A stretch of 64,000 bases of DNA from Coriolopsis trogii. Its lineage: Eukaryota > Basidiomycota > Agaricomycetes > Polyporales > Polyporaceae. Below are positions 45,868 to 55,874 of this stretch, in pieces (the first letter of the stretch is position 1; each line of letters begins with the position of its first letter). Location of the stretch: positions 310,001 through 374,000 of the forward strand of contig JAHYIO010000009.1 in NCBI GenBank assembly GCA_020543525.1, given 5' to 3'. Under the pieces are notes generated by a model. The model saw nothing but the letters and a program-made list of their open reading frames with translations. It was not told the DNA's origin and ran no database searches. Both the position numbers and the translations under genes were made by a program.

Positions 45868-46677
45868 ATGCCTGCCAAAGTTCTGCTCAAGATCCCACTC
45901 CTGTTGTCGCTTATGAAGTACACGTATCACGGAATGACGCCTCCTATGCAACCTCCCCGCCAGAACGAGAAAGAGCGGGCTCCTGTCCCTGACTTCCTCG
46001 CAGGCATGCCGGGCGTGCAACGAGTTGTGATTGGCGTTATAAAGGTGAGTGCTGACTTGACACGCCATCGATACTCCTTACAAGTGAGTATTGTTTGTTT
46101 GTGGCAGTACATCTTCTGTGGACTCGCTCTCGCAGAAGCCCTTATTCTGTTGGTCGAGAAGCTCCTGCCCGCATCACTCTCTTCCCGCATACTCGACGCT
46201 CTTTTCCTCGTCTTGCAACCCGCCTCCGCTGCATCTGCTCCGGTACTGCAGCTCACTGCGGTCTCCGCGCTTGGCTGCGTGCTGGGCACGCTTGGAGGGC
46301 TGGGCCGAAGATGGTGTCATCGCACCCTTGGCCGGTTCTTCACTTGGGAGGTCGCCGTGCGCGACGGACACCAGCTCGTCACGTCCGGGCCTTACGCGAT
46401 CGTGCGCCACCCGAGCTATTCGGCCTGGTACCTCGTCATGGCAGGGAACTTCATGCTGATGTTCAGCCGCGGATCCCTCTTCGTCGAGTCGGGATGTGCG
46501 CAGAGCAGCCTCGGGCAGGCTATCGCGGCCTGCTCCGTAGTTTATATGGGGTATGTCAGCGGGGGTATGTTGTTCAGGACGGGCACGGAGGACAAACTGT
46601 TGAGAAAGGAATTCGGAGCGCAATGGGAGCATTGGGCGAAAAGGACTCGGTACCGACTGATCCCGTGGGTGTATTGA
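45868..46677 (+). CDS. ICMT4: isoprenylcysteine carboxyl methyltransferase-like membrane protein
   Basis: Two exons (45868-46044, 46108-46677), about 248 residues. The start MPAKVLLKIPLLL aligns with MPTLALLKVPLLL of ICMT5 and respects TATA spacing. The 63 nt intron is a multiple of three without stops, so reading through it would insert 21 residues. Motifs: YHGMTPP, GRRWCHRTLGRFFTWEVAV, TSGPYAIVRHPSYSAWY, EDKLLRKEFGAQWEHWAKR, RLIPWVY. The protein is intact and closest to ICMT5. Confidence 0.86.
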   Translation: MPAKVLLKIPLLLSLMKYTYHGMTPPMQPPRQNEKERAPVPDFLAGMPGVQRVVIGVIKVSADLTRHRYSLQVSIVCLWQYIFCGLALAEALILLVEKLLPASLSSRILDALFLVLQPASAASAPVLQLTAVSALGCVLGTLGGLGRRWCHRTLGRFFTWEVAVRDGHQLVTSGPYAIVRHPSYSAWYLVMAGNFMLMFSRGSLFVESGCAQSSLGQAIAACSVVYMGYVSGGMLFRTGTEDKLLRKEFGAQWEHWAKRTRYRLIPWVY

Positions 46678-46892
46678 GGGGTGGCGTATTAGCAGCTGAC
46701 TTGATCAGTTAGGGGTAGAGTGTAATGTGACTTGTATGGTGAACGGTTGGGAATATGTGATGCCTCTTAGGGCTATGACGTCGACAACTGGGAGCTTCCC
46801 TAGCCTTGGTAGAATTCACGTGAATCTTCAGTACATTCAACTTATCCTACATATAGGGCCGGCTGTACCTCCGAGTGCCTCTCCTGTTTGCC

Positions 46893-47691
46893 ATGCCCAC
46901 ATTAGCTCTGCTCAAAGTACCGCTCCTGCTATGTCTCGCGAAATACACGTACCATGGGATGACGTCTCCGACGCTACCGCCTCGTCCTGAGGAGAAGAAG
47001 CGCGTTACCGCGCCAGACTTCCTCGCGAGCATGCCGGTCGTGCACCAGTTCGCCGTCGTAATCGCAAAAGTGAGCGTTTGCGGCGACACTCCATCGATTC
47101 TGTGTACTCACGGACGTCAACAGTATATATTCTGCGGCCTCGCTGCCACAGAAGCTCTGACACTCGCCCTGCACCAACTCCCATCCTCTTTGCTCAGCTC
47201 TCGCGTGCTCGCGGCTCTTCCTCCCATCTTACAATCAACCTTCGCGGCAGGAGCATCTCTCCGCCTAACGCCCGTATCCGCACTCGGCTGCGTGCTGGGC
47301 ATACTTGGAGGACTCTCTCGGGTATGGTGCTACCGTACGCTGGGACGTTTCTTCACCTACGAGGTCGCCGTACGCGATGGGCACAAGCTCGTCACCTCTG
47401 GACCATACGCCATCGTGCGGCACCCCAGCTACACGGCGTCCTACGTCCTCATGGTGGGGATCTTCATGTTGTTGTTCAGCCGCGGGTCGCTCTTCGTCGA
47501 ATCGGGCTTGGCGCAGACCAAACTCGGGGCAAGCTGTCGCGGCCTCCTTGGTCTCGTACATGGGATGGATTCTCTGGGGCATGACGTATCGCACGAGGAC
47601 GGAGGATGAGCTCCTGAAGAAGGAGTTTGGAGCTCAGTGGGACGAGTGGGCGAAGAGAACGCCTTACCGATTGCTTCCATTTGTGTATTGA
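46893..47691 (+). pseudogene. ICMT5: ICMT-like gene with single-base frameshift
   Basis: Two exons (46893-47069, 47124-47691) align along their whole length with ICMT4: MPTLALLKVPLLLCLAKYTY; RVWCYRTLGRFFTYEVAV; TSGPYAIVRHPSYTASY. At 47526-47529 a run of four G replaces the three expected, shifting frame after SGLAQTKLG. The second frame then continues the family sequence (QAVAASLVSYMGW, then EDELLKKEFGAQWDEWAKR) to the usual RLLPFVY stop. As read, the protein loses the C-terminal substrate and cofactor-binding motif and is probably inactive. A sequencing error in the G run is the main alternative. CATATAG at 46850-46856 is a plausible TATA box. Confidence 0.82.
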
Positions 47692-48163
47692 TCGTCGGAC
47701 TCTCTCTCATATTTGTGCCGGCAGCGCTGGGCTTCGACTAATCGTGCACACGGTCTGTTGTGGACGTAACCAATGACAGTGAAAGTCCATTCCGCCCATC
47801 ATACAGACTGTCAACCGCTGTCAAGTTGACTTTGAATTGTCTTACATGTTCAGTGGTCGGTACGACGGCTTTCCTCCATGGGACGTGACTAAGTCGGCAA
47901 CTTTCACCGCCGACTTCATTTCCCTGATGATGAATTGCCAGTATGCCAGCCCTTCAGACGCCTCATGACCGCGTACCTGCCTCAGGCTGGGGCGTGTTTA
48001 ACTTGTCACCAGACCATGCTCACGCGAACACACACCGTATACCCGATGTATCGCCTCTCGGCGCACGAATGTAACACTCCGACCCAACTTCTGTACCTAT
48101 AAATCGGGATGAGTCCTAGGTCATAATACTTTGCGACACACCTGCCTGGATGTGCATTGCCCC
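47692..48163. other. Intergenic, promoter of ICMT6
   Basis: No gene recognised. TATAAAT at 48098-48104 lies 60 bp before the ICMT6 start. Confidence 0.5.
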
Positions 48164-48981
48164 ATGTTCCCTCTCTTCGCCGCCACTCCGCTACTCAAGG
48201 TCCCGATTCTGCTCGGCCATGCAATATGCACGTACCATGGCATGACTCCACCAAAGGTGGCTCCTCTCCCTAAGGATAGGTTGACCACGGGCCCGGACTT
48301 TCTCAGATGGATGCCTGCATTGCAGAAGGCGGGGACAAGGTTGGCGAAGGTACGCAAGAACCTTAAAGTTTAAGTCTCTTCTCGCGTTGATGGGACCCGT
48401 TTTGACCATGGTCACAGGTTGTCCTGATCAGTCTTTCTCTCTCCGAAATTGGTGTCCTCGTCGCCCAGCAATCACCTGCAAACTCTTTCCTGCGTCATCA
48501 CATATCAGCGGCACTCGCCGTCGCTCATCTCGATATCGACACTGTAGCTGTACGACTCACCTCCATGGCCCCCCTCGGCTGTGTCCTGGGCATCGCCGGC
48601 GGGCTAATACGTGTGTGGTGCCATCGCACGCTTGGGAAATTCTTCACATGGGAGATTGGCGTGCGGGATGACCACGCCCTCGTCACCATCGGACCGTACA
48701 GCATCGTGCGACACCCGAGCTACGCAGGGTGGCTAGCGCTCTTCGGCGGAAACCTTCTGCTCTTGTGGGGAAGTGGCTCGTTTGCACAGGAATCGGGGAT
48801 CTTGAAGTCTGCGTTGGGCAAAATCGTTGCAGGTGTGGTGACAGCGCACCTGACGTGGGTCACAGCAGGGCTGCTGTTTAGGACAAAGACGGAAGACGAG
48901 ATGCTGCGAAGAGAGTTTGGGACGCAATGGGAGCAGTGGGCTGCCCAGACGCGGTACAGGGTTGTACCATTTGTATATTGA
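48164..48981 (+). CDS. ICMT6: isoprenylcysteine carboxyl methyltransferase-like membrane protein
   Basis: Two exons (48164-48349, 48418-48981), about 249 residues. Exon 1 reads MFPLFAATPLLKVPILLGHA and YHGMTPPKVAP; exon 2 begins VVLISLSLSEIGVLVAQQSP and holds RVWCHRTLGKFFTWEIGV, TIGPYSIVRHPSYAGW and EDEMLRREFGTQWEQWAAQ, ending RVVPFVY. Intact. The start at 48164 aligns with the other copies; an in-frame ATG at 48131 is less likely. Last gene of the array before the inversion breakpoint. Confidence 0.85.
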
Positions 48982-49180
48982 TTATGAGCGGAGTGAGAGG
49001 GTTTCGATGTTGCCCCATATGCTCCGATTATCGTAGATCGCAGTAGACGTTGGGGCTGGAATGCTACACGAGGGGTGAGTATTGCTGTTGAGTAGGGTAT
49101 CAGTTCAGCCGCACATGAGCAGAACTCCAGGCTGCGTTCTTACAGTACTCGCTGAGCGGGGATGATAGACCGACAGGGAG

Positions 49181-49182
49181 AC
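49181..49182. other. Right breakpoint of the inferred 34 kb inversion
   Basis: Plus-strand GST homology begins at 49182 with the third base of the same Leu codon followed by A-D-V-L. Sequence to the left is unrelated to GST. Confidence 0.8.
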
Positions 49183-49224
49183 GCCGACGTCTTGCCCTCC
49201 GCATGGCTTATGCCCTCCTCTCCC

Positions 49225-49238
49225 GCCCTCCGCCCTCC
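49225..49238 (+). repeat. 7-bp tandem duplication causing frameshift
   Basis: GCCCTCC occurs twice in a row. Removing one copy restores PALRAKARGF, which matches the intact GST paralogues. It looks like a recent slippage event. Confidence 0.75.
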
Positions 49239-49744
49239 GCGCGAAGGCGCGCGGGTTCTATATAGCGGTCGAGACGCACTTCCTGCCCGAGTTCGTCCAA
49301 TTCCTCTTCCTTCGCGCCCCTCTCGGATCCATTCTCGGAGCGCTGGAGGAGATCCAGGGGATGCTGCCTGCCGAAGAGGACGAGCCGTATGCGATAGGGC
49401 GCGAATGGTCGATCGCGGACGCGGCGCTCGTGCCGTTGCTGGTGCTCCTAGAGGCCATAGTGAGGCTTCGGCCGAAGACGTTTGACCAGGGCGTCGCGGG
49501 GCAGGCGGAGGCGGTGCTTGGGACTGCACGGTTCGAGCGTATATGGAGATATGTGGATGAGAACAAGAAGCGACCGAGTTTCGTGAAGACGTGGGATGAG
49601 GTGGGTGCGGCACGTGTTGACAAATCCGGGGGGTTGGTGCTGACTGTAGGTTACTACTACTCTTGCCTGCTAGGCTGCGGTATCGGCGGTGCATAAGCAG
49701 CGTGTGAAGAGGATCCTCAAGACGGGCAAGGTCACCAGCGACAT

Positions 49745-50983
49745 CAGGAAAAATCTGAGTTCCTAATTGACCATAATTACCTCTAATTAGAGCCAATTAG
49801 AGCCATTAGACCAATTATTGTCATTCGCTAGGTCCCAACTAATTATGAGAGAATAGGACCGATTAGTATGCCATTAGAGCTCCCTCATCGATGCGGTTCA
49901 CGCCCGGTTTGCGGTCCAGTTATGCAGTGCAAAACAAATATATCGATGCATACGGAGGTACATATACTACACTACCAGGCTATTGTAGATACCGGAGCCA
50001 CTCGAGCGCGATACACAGTCCTCTTCGCGACGAAGCCATCCGCTGTTCGCTTACGCGCCCTATCTGAATGGACACCGCCTCGGTGTTGGTGCAACACGCT
50101 CATGTCATATGGCAAGGTGTTCAACGCGATTGGCGCCATGGGGGCTACACACTGCACACGAAGAGTCTTTGATGACCTATACATCATAGCCGTGAACCCA
50201 CATAAACATCAGTGTGTCGCACAATGACCATGGACGAGGTAGTACGTACCACAAAACCATTTCCAACACCTAGTGAACTATGCCTTCATCATTGAAATGG
50301 CAAGAGACTCACTGAAGTACGGCGGGTCAGTGACAACTATGATAGCAGCACTAGCAGGATACTGCCGGATGGGTAGCGGTGTGACGCACCATACATATTC
50401 TTCGCTTCCCCATATCCGCAATGTCCTTCAGTGCCGCGAGGTCCCTCCAGCACGGCTCTGGCCGATGTTAAGTACCAGTCGGCAACAAGCAATAGTCCTG
50501 ACTCCCGGCAGCCTAGCATTCTGAAGGCCCTAGCAGACAACAGAGGGTAGCCAAGCACCAGATAGTGAGCCCTAGCCTGATAGTCAGCCATAGATTATGC
50601 ACGAGTCGACATGCCAGCAGCGAGAGAGCAAACCCCAGTGTGGTGACGAGGGAAGTGCGAAGTTGAACATTGGAAGACGCGCAGTTGCACATCCTTCGGA
50701 GAATGCCGTCCCAGCTTAGGGCAGGGTGCGGCGCACTTGACGATCCTCCAGTCGACGGCGCTTACCTAGTTCAACTCTCGATTTTGGCGACGCACATCGA
50801 GGTTCATCTCTACGACACGTAGTCTCGTATGTGCTGTAACTTTACAACACTAGTCACGTCGAACAAGTCGTTTTGTACAATTCTACACTTCGATGTCAAA
50901 ATTAGTTACCATTATTTGGCATTATCGGCATTATAGGGAGGGCTCTCTAAATTAGATCTAATTAGGAACTCGGATTTTTCCTG
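49745..50983. mobile_element. Non-autonomous DNA transposon with terminal inverted repeats
   Basis: The left end CAGGAAAAATCTGAGTTCCT and the right end, read inward, CAGGAAAAATCCGAGTTCCT, match over about 24 bp with one difference (T/C). AT-rich ATTAG-type motifs follow inside both ends. The flanks are AT on each side (49743-49744 and 50984-50985), giving a 2-bp AT target duplication; equally, the element can be read as TCAGG to CCTGA inserted between A and T. Inside there is no transposase; the longest frame (119 codons) has no recognisable domain. It sits in the last exon of the GST 3' half, splitting an Asp-Met-Glu junction. The class is uncertain. Confidence 0.8.
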
Positions 50984-51013
50984 ATGGAGCTGACGGTCCG
51001 CGCGAAGAACTGA

Positions 51014-52347
51014 TCGTACCACACTCATTCAGTGAAGTTACGGTTTGAGAATGATAGATCTATGTTTGAGCTATATTCTTGTTTAGAGGAATCGCTAGCC
51101 ATAAGACAGTCTCGTGGTCGGCAACTGCTAAGCCATGATAACTGCTTGTTCGAGGTGCTGGCCAGACGATGTCGTAGACTTGGATATTTGGGTTTGGCTA
51201 CTTGACAAGGTGTCACGTAGGTTATCTCTTTATTCTGCAGGTGAACTGATGGTGTTTTACGACTCTCACCGTACATGGAACAGGAAGAAGTCGTGATACG
51301 TATAGTCGATGCGCAGTGTAGATCTGCGAACGTGACAATGCACACGTAGTCGCTGAGAACATGTATTGGTGACCATAAATCGACATGGCGTGGTGGCGAG
51401 AAGAAGGGATGCAATAGACGTTTAGATCAAAGTCGTGCTGCATTTCATGATCAGTACTATTGAGCCTGTAGCTGAACTCGAGCGGTACCATTCAACCAAT
51501 GCGACTGATTCACGGGCAGTTGCCTGTGTCTACCCAACTTTGGAGTGCCTGATCCCAACTGGGGAGTAAGAGAAGCAACGCAATGTGTACCGTGTTAGAG
51601 GTCGGAGGAGAACATCCAGTTTCCCGTTGCACTGAAGGCGCTCGTATCTGGCCTGGTAGATCTCATCGAGATTGGGATCCAATCGTGCCACTGTGAGCGT
51701 GACCGCCGTCTGTATGACTAAAACTTCATCGTTGTCGTCGGCTGCTTTTAACTCCTTCCCATCTCTTCGACATGTGGAGGAATATCTGCCCTAATGAAGT
51801 GCTATCGTACGCTGTGCTAGTGATGCATCTTTTTCTTGAATTCAAGCCAAATTCGATACTTCTAGTTTTCGGAGGCATGATAGCGCGGTAAGATGCATGT
51901 AGAATGTTGTGTGCGTTGAGAACAACAATGCGACTAGAATGCTTTAGGTTCTAACTTCAACACATCACAGACCGTGGCCATGCATACGTCCGCGCCCGGC
52001 AGACGGCCGCAGCTCCGACATTGACAAATGCTGTGGGTCGAACTCCGGCACGTCTTGGTTTCTCTGACTTTAACTTGAAGAACTCTAGCGATGTGTCAGT
52101 GACATTTGCATGGGAAACTACCATACTACTCTTACAAGTCAGGTGGTAACATGTGCACATCGACTCCTACGAGACCGTTGAGTGCCAGCATGAAGGCGAG
52201 CGTCACGGTGCCGTACGAGCTGCGGACACATGATGTGTCCTTCTCCTGCCGCACGGACGCGTCGTTCTTCTGAATGACAAGGCGCTGATACTGAAGTTAT
52301 AAGAGGTGACGGATCCATCTCTCTCAAACACCCCACCAACATCAACA
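51014..52347. other. 1.3 kb intergenic, no gene recognised
   Basis: AT-richer than most of the window. No exon with family features. TTATAAG at 52297-52303 is the probable TATA box of the next GST copy. Confidence 0.45.
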
Positions 52348-53339
52348 ATGCCTCAGACTCAAAGAATCACCCTATACGCCGCCGTCGTATGTCTTCATCG
52401 CACCTGTTGCTAGTACACCTATGAGATGACCTGTCATCGATCCTCACATGCCTTCTCGACAGGACTCGCCGTTCCCTCACCGGGTCTGACTTGCGCTAGA
52501 GGAGGCGGGTGTCAATTATGACACCATCTGGATTGATCTCATCGTCGACAAGCCCGAGTGGTACCAGGCGAACGTGAACCCGCGCGGTGTGGTCCGTGAC
52601 TCCCCTGGTGGATTTTGTAAGTGACCACTGACGTTATATGTGAACACAGGTCCCGTACCTTGTCTACGGAGGCCTCAAGCTGCATCCCGGTGACGCTCCC
52701 GACCCCTCGACAACTCAAGTGTCCGAGTCCCTTGTTATCCTCGAGTTCCTCGCGGATATCTTCCCCTCAGCTGGGCTCCTGCCCGCTTCGCCAGCCCTGC
52801 GTGCGAAGGCGCGTCTGTTCTACCTCGCGGTCGATACGCAGTTTTTGAAGGCCTTCTTCACCTTCATTTTCCTCCGTGCGCCTTTGGAGGCCCTTCTCGG
52901 AGCTCTAGAGCAAATGCAAAACCTGCTCCCCCCGGAGGGAGAAGGACTGTACGCTGTCGGGAAGGAATGGTCGATCGCAGATGCAGCCCTGGTGCCCCTA
53001 CTCATCCGCCTCGTGACCATGGTAAAGGTGCGCCCGCGGACGATCGCGCCTGACGTCGCGGAGGAGGCCGAGGAGGCTTTTGCGTCCCCAAGGTTTGCGC
53101 GTATCTTCAAATACCTGGAGGAGAACAAGAAGAGACCCAGCTTTGCCAAGACTTGGGACGAGGTGCGTGTTGTACTAATTATTTGCGGTGGCTTTGTAAT
53201 CTACTCACCTTGGATCGGTCTCTTCCCCTCCGTCTTGCAGGCCGATGTGATCAAGGTTTTTCAACAGCGCGTTGAGAGAATCTTCAAGACTGGGAAGGTC
53301 AACCATGAGGTCACGATTCCCGTACCCAATGCCAACTGA
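52348..53339 (+). pseudogene. GST2: GST-like gene with in-frame stop in exon 2
   Basis: Exon 1 reads MPQTQRITLYAAV. Exon 2 begins DSPFPHRV and then has TGA at 52487-52489 where paralogues have an Arg codon (CGA-type), before LALEEAGVNYDTIWIDLIVD. The rest looks intact: [65 protein letters not shown] and a last exon ending VTIPVPNAN. The exon 2/3 border is also altered (GTG in place of the usual AAG before the intron). Translation would stop at about residue 21. Sequencing error at one base is the main alternative, but the promoter and remaining exons are well kept, so loss may be recent. Confidence 0.82.
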
Positions 53340-54053
53340 ATGCCATATTTGGCTGCATGCATAAGTTGATATTGTTCGCGTGTCCGGTTGTGTAGTCTGT
53401 GTTGCATTCTTTGCTTATGCGCCTGTCTGTCCGGATTAGCAAAATATGCTCGCAGTCATTGCACGCACCTTTCGAAACGGATGAATGCTGTTAGATGAAC
53501 GTTGAGACCCCGTGCATGAAATCGTTGTCGAAAGAAAAGCTCGAAGCGTGTAAAAGGAATATGTACATTGATGGAACTCTGCGAAGACAAGCACGGTACC
53601 TGGACCAACATCGCAGAAGATGGCGCGCGCCAAGTGTTGACTTGGAGGATTCAGCAAGAGGATCCCAGTTTCACCGATGTGCCGGAGAACGCACCGCTAT
53701 GCTCTACAGCAGAACTCACTTGCGTGGTTTCCCAAAGTCGATGTCCCTGTTGACAGGACGGTGTCAAGGATGAGTCAGCGGCTGGTAACCCCAATATCAG
53801 GAGCAGTAGGCATCATATCCTGCTGTCGCCCGAGACGCACATACTGAACTTCAGCATAAGTCGCAGTTAGCTGGCGCCCACGTTTGCTGAATAATGAACC
53901 CGACCGGAGTCCATAGGGAGGAAGGACCACAACCACCATCTGTCCAACGGGCGTGAAACGTACTTCAGACAGAGGATGAAAGTATATAAAGGACTAAACT
54001 CACTTGGTCTCAACAGAACCTCGACAGCATCTTGACCTGTTGAATCACCAGCA
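53340..54053. other. Intergenic, promoter of GST3
   Basis: TATATAAA at 53983-53990, 64 bp before the GST3 start. A 61-codon plus-strand frame near 53568-53753 has no family features. Confidence 0.45.
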
Positions 54054-55031
54054 ATGTCTCAAATCAAGAGAATCACCCTCTACGCTTCCTACGTATGTAT
54101 CCAGTTGAGGCACGTTGACTGACACTCACGCCCACAATGCCGCACAGGACTCCCCGTTCCCTCACCGCGTCCGGCTTGCACTGGAGGAGGCGGGCCAGAA
54201 GTACGACACAATCTTCCTCGACCTCGTCGACAAGCCTGAGTGGTACTAGAAGAAAGTCAGCAAGCGTACTGGAAAGGTAGGCGTCACCCACCCTGCATCT
54301 CCCCTCGGATGGCAGCTAACATATTCGGATAGGTCCCGTACTTCGTCTACGGCGGCCCGGAGCTGCACCCGGACGAGGCCCCCCATCCTGAGACGCTCCA
54401 GCTCGACGAGTCGATTATCATGCTCGAGTTCCTCGCCGACGCATTCCCCGAGGCCAAGCTCCTGCCCGACTCGCCCGAACTCCGGGCGAGGGCCCGTGTG
54501 TTCTACAACAACGTCGACGATCACTTCAGCAAGGCATTCTTCCTCTTCACGTACCTTCGTGCTCCGCTCGAGACCCTTCTCGAATCCCTCGAGAAGATGC
54601 AGAACCTGCTCCCTTCAGAGGAGGAGGGGCCGTACGCGCTTGGGAAAGAGTGGTCCATCGCGGATGCCGCGTTCATGCCAACTCTGGTCCGTCTGGAGTT
54701 GATCTTGAAGGTGCACCCGAAGTCGGTTGCGGAGGATGTCGCTGTCGAGGCGAAGAAGGTGTGGGCGTCGCCCACATTTGCGCGCATCAGGAAGTATCTC
54801 GAGGAGACTAAGAGCGGACGAGCTTCGCTAAGACTTGGGAGGAGGTGAGTATCTTGCTAATCGAATCGTGACTTACCGCGGTGACGCTACTCTGGGGGTG
54901 ATATGTGCTGATCGTCAATTTCCCCCCTGTAGGAAGAGTGTGTCAAAGCGTTCAATAAGCGGCTTGATAGGATGTTCAAGACGGGAAAGATCAACAGCGA
55001 GGTCACAATTCCCGTGCCTGCAATATACTGA
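54054..55031 (+). pseudogene. GST3: GST-like gene with nonsense and frameshift mutations
   Basis: Exon 1 reads MSQIKRITLYASY; exon 2 [20 protein letters not shown] and DLVDKPEWY, then TAG at 54247-54249 where paralogues have Glu (GAG). The frame continues KKVSKRTGK to the intron. Exon 3 gives [36 protein letters not shown] and [19 protein letters not shown]. Near 54811 one A is missing from an AAGAAG pair, shifting frame in the stretch that should read KRTSFAKTWEE. The last exon (EECVKAFNKRLDRMFKTGK, ending VTIPVPAIY) is intact. Two independent lesions make a non-functional gene very likely. Confidence 0.86.
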
Positions 55032-55874
55032 GTAGCTGAGTACATGTGTTGTTCGCCTGCAGGCTGTTGAACAGAGTCATCGACGTATATGTCGCTTAAA
55101 TAGTCGCCGTGTACCACACTGGCACTTACCTCGTCGTTGATTGGATATCGTAACTACCGTGACTTCTGGTACCGGTAGAAATGGTTCAAATTACGAGTGT
55201 CGGGGATACGAATAGTCAGGAAGTGCCTCGACCGTGAAACCCCATGCCCTGATTACGAAGCAGGCGGTTATCCATGCACGTCGTGGCTTTTGCGAGGGTC
55301 AAGAACAGACCTTCACGAAAGTTTGGCTAGAAGCTCACGACATCGAGAGAGAGCTGCCTGCGGATGAGAATTCCATGTAAGGCTCCGGATTACTATTCAC
55401 CGATTTCTCGGGGGACGTACTACAACTGTGCAGGACTGAGGCCATGTTGTACCGAACGAATGTCACGTCTTGAACTTCTTCTCCAGGGTGCTATGGCATC
55501 GCGAGCGATCCTCTCGTTCACGACCACTGTGACAGCCATAGGTTAGGTCACAGCAGATACACCCTTTGGCATTGGTTTAGCTTGACATTGGTTTGGGACA
55601 AGCTTAGCAATCACCGGTTCGTCGGGTCTGAGTGCATGACTGACTTGGCCCCCCCTCTCGGAGGAGTGTGGATAAGTGTACTCGGTACCCACCCCACCAG
55701 TAACCCCGTGATGTGAAGCTCCATACCAGAGTACACAGGAAACGGCGTCACCCTCGGTCACTGGGCGCACTCCCAGGTTCAGCGCAGGAAACGTTAAATG
55801 ATCGAGAGTATATAGAGGGACGTGGAATCATGGCTCTTAGCAGTAGCCTCCTCCATTCCTACAACTCTTCAGCG
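55032..55874. other. Intergenic, promoter of GST4
   Basis: No gene recognised. TATATAG at 55809-55815 lies 60 bp before the GST4 start. Confidence 0.5.

Larger units (their letters stand above)
49182..51013 (+). pseudogene. GST gene, 3' half only, interrupted by a transposon
   Basis: The sequence begins abruptly at 49182 with ADVLPSAWLMPSSPALR and matches the GST C-terminal domain. A 7-bp tandem duplication at 49225-49238 shifts frame; in the next frame it continues FYIAVETHFLPEFVQFLFLR, GREWSIADAALVPLLVLLE and RPSFVKTWDE. After an intron the last exon reads AAVSAVHKQRVKRILKTGKV followed by TSD. There a 1239 bp element (49745-50983) is inserted. Beyond it the exon resumes MELTVRAKN to a stop at 51011-51013, matching the length of other GST tails. 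The missing N-half is at 15117-15518 on the opposite strand. Confidence 0.88.

Noticed and set aside
15104..49176. Shared 7-mer AGACCGA near both inversion breakpoints
   Set aside because: It is in direct orientation at both ends and a few bases away from the breaks, so it does not fit an inverted duplication from staggered breakage and may be chance.
49744..50984. Helitron call for the inserted element
   Set aside because: The A/T insertion point and TC...CTGA ends fit, but long terminal inverted repeats at both ends do not; left unclassified.
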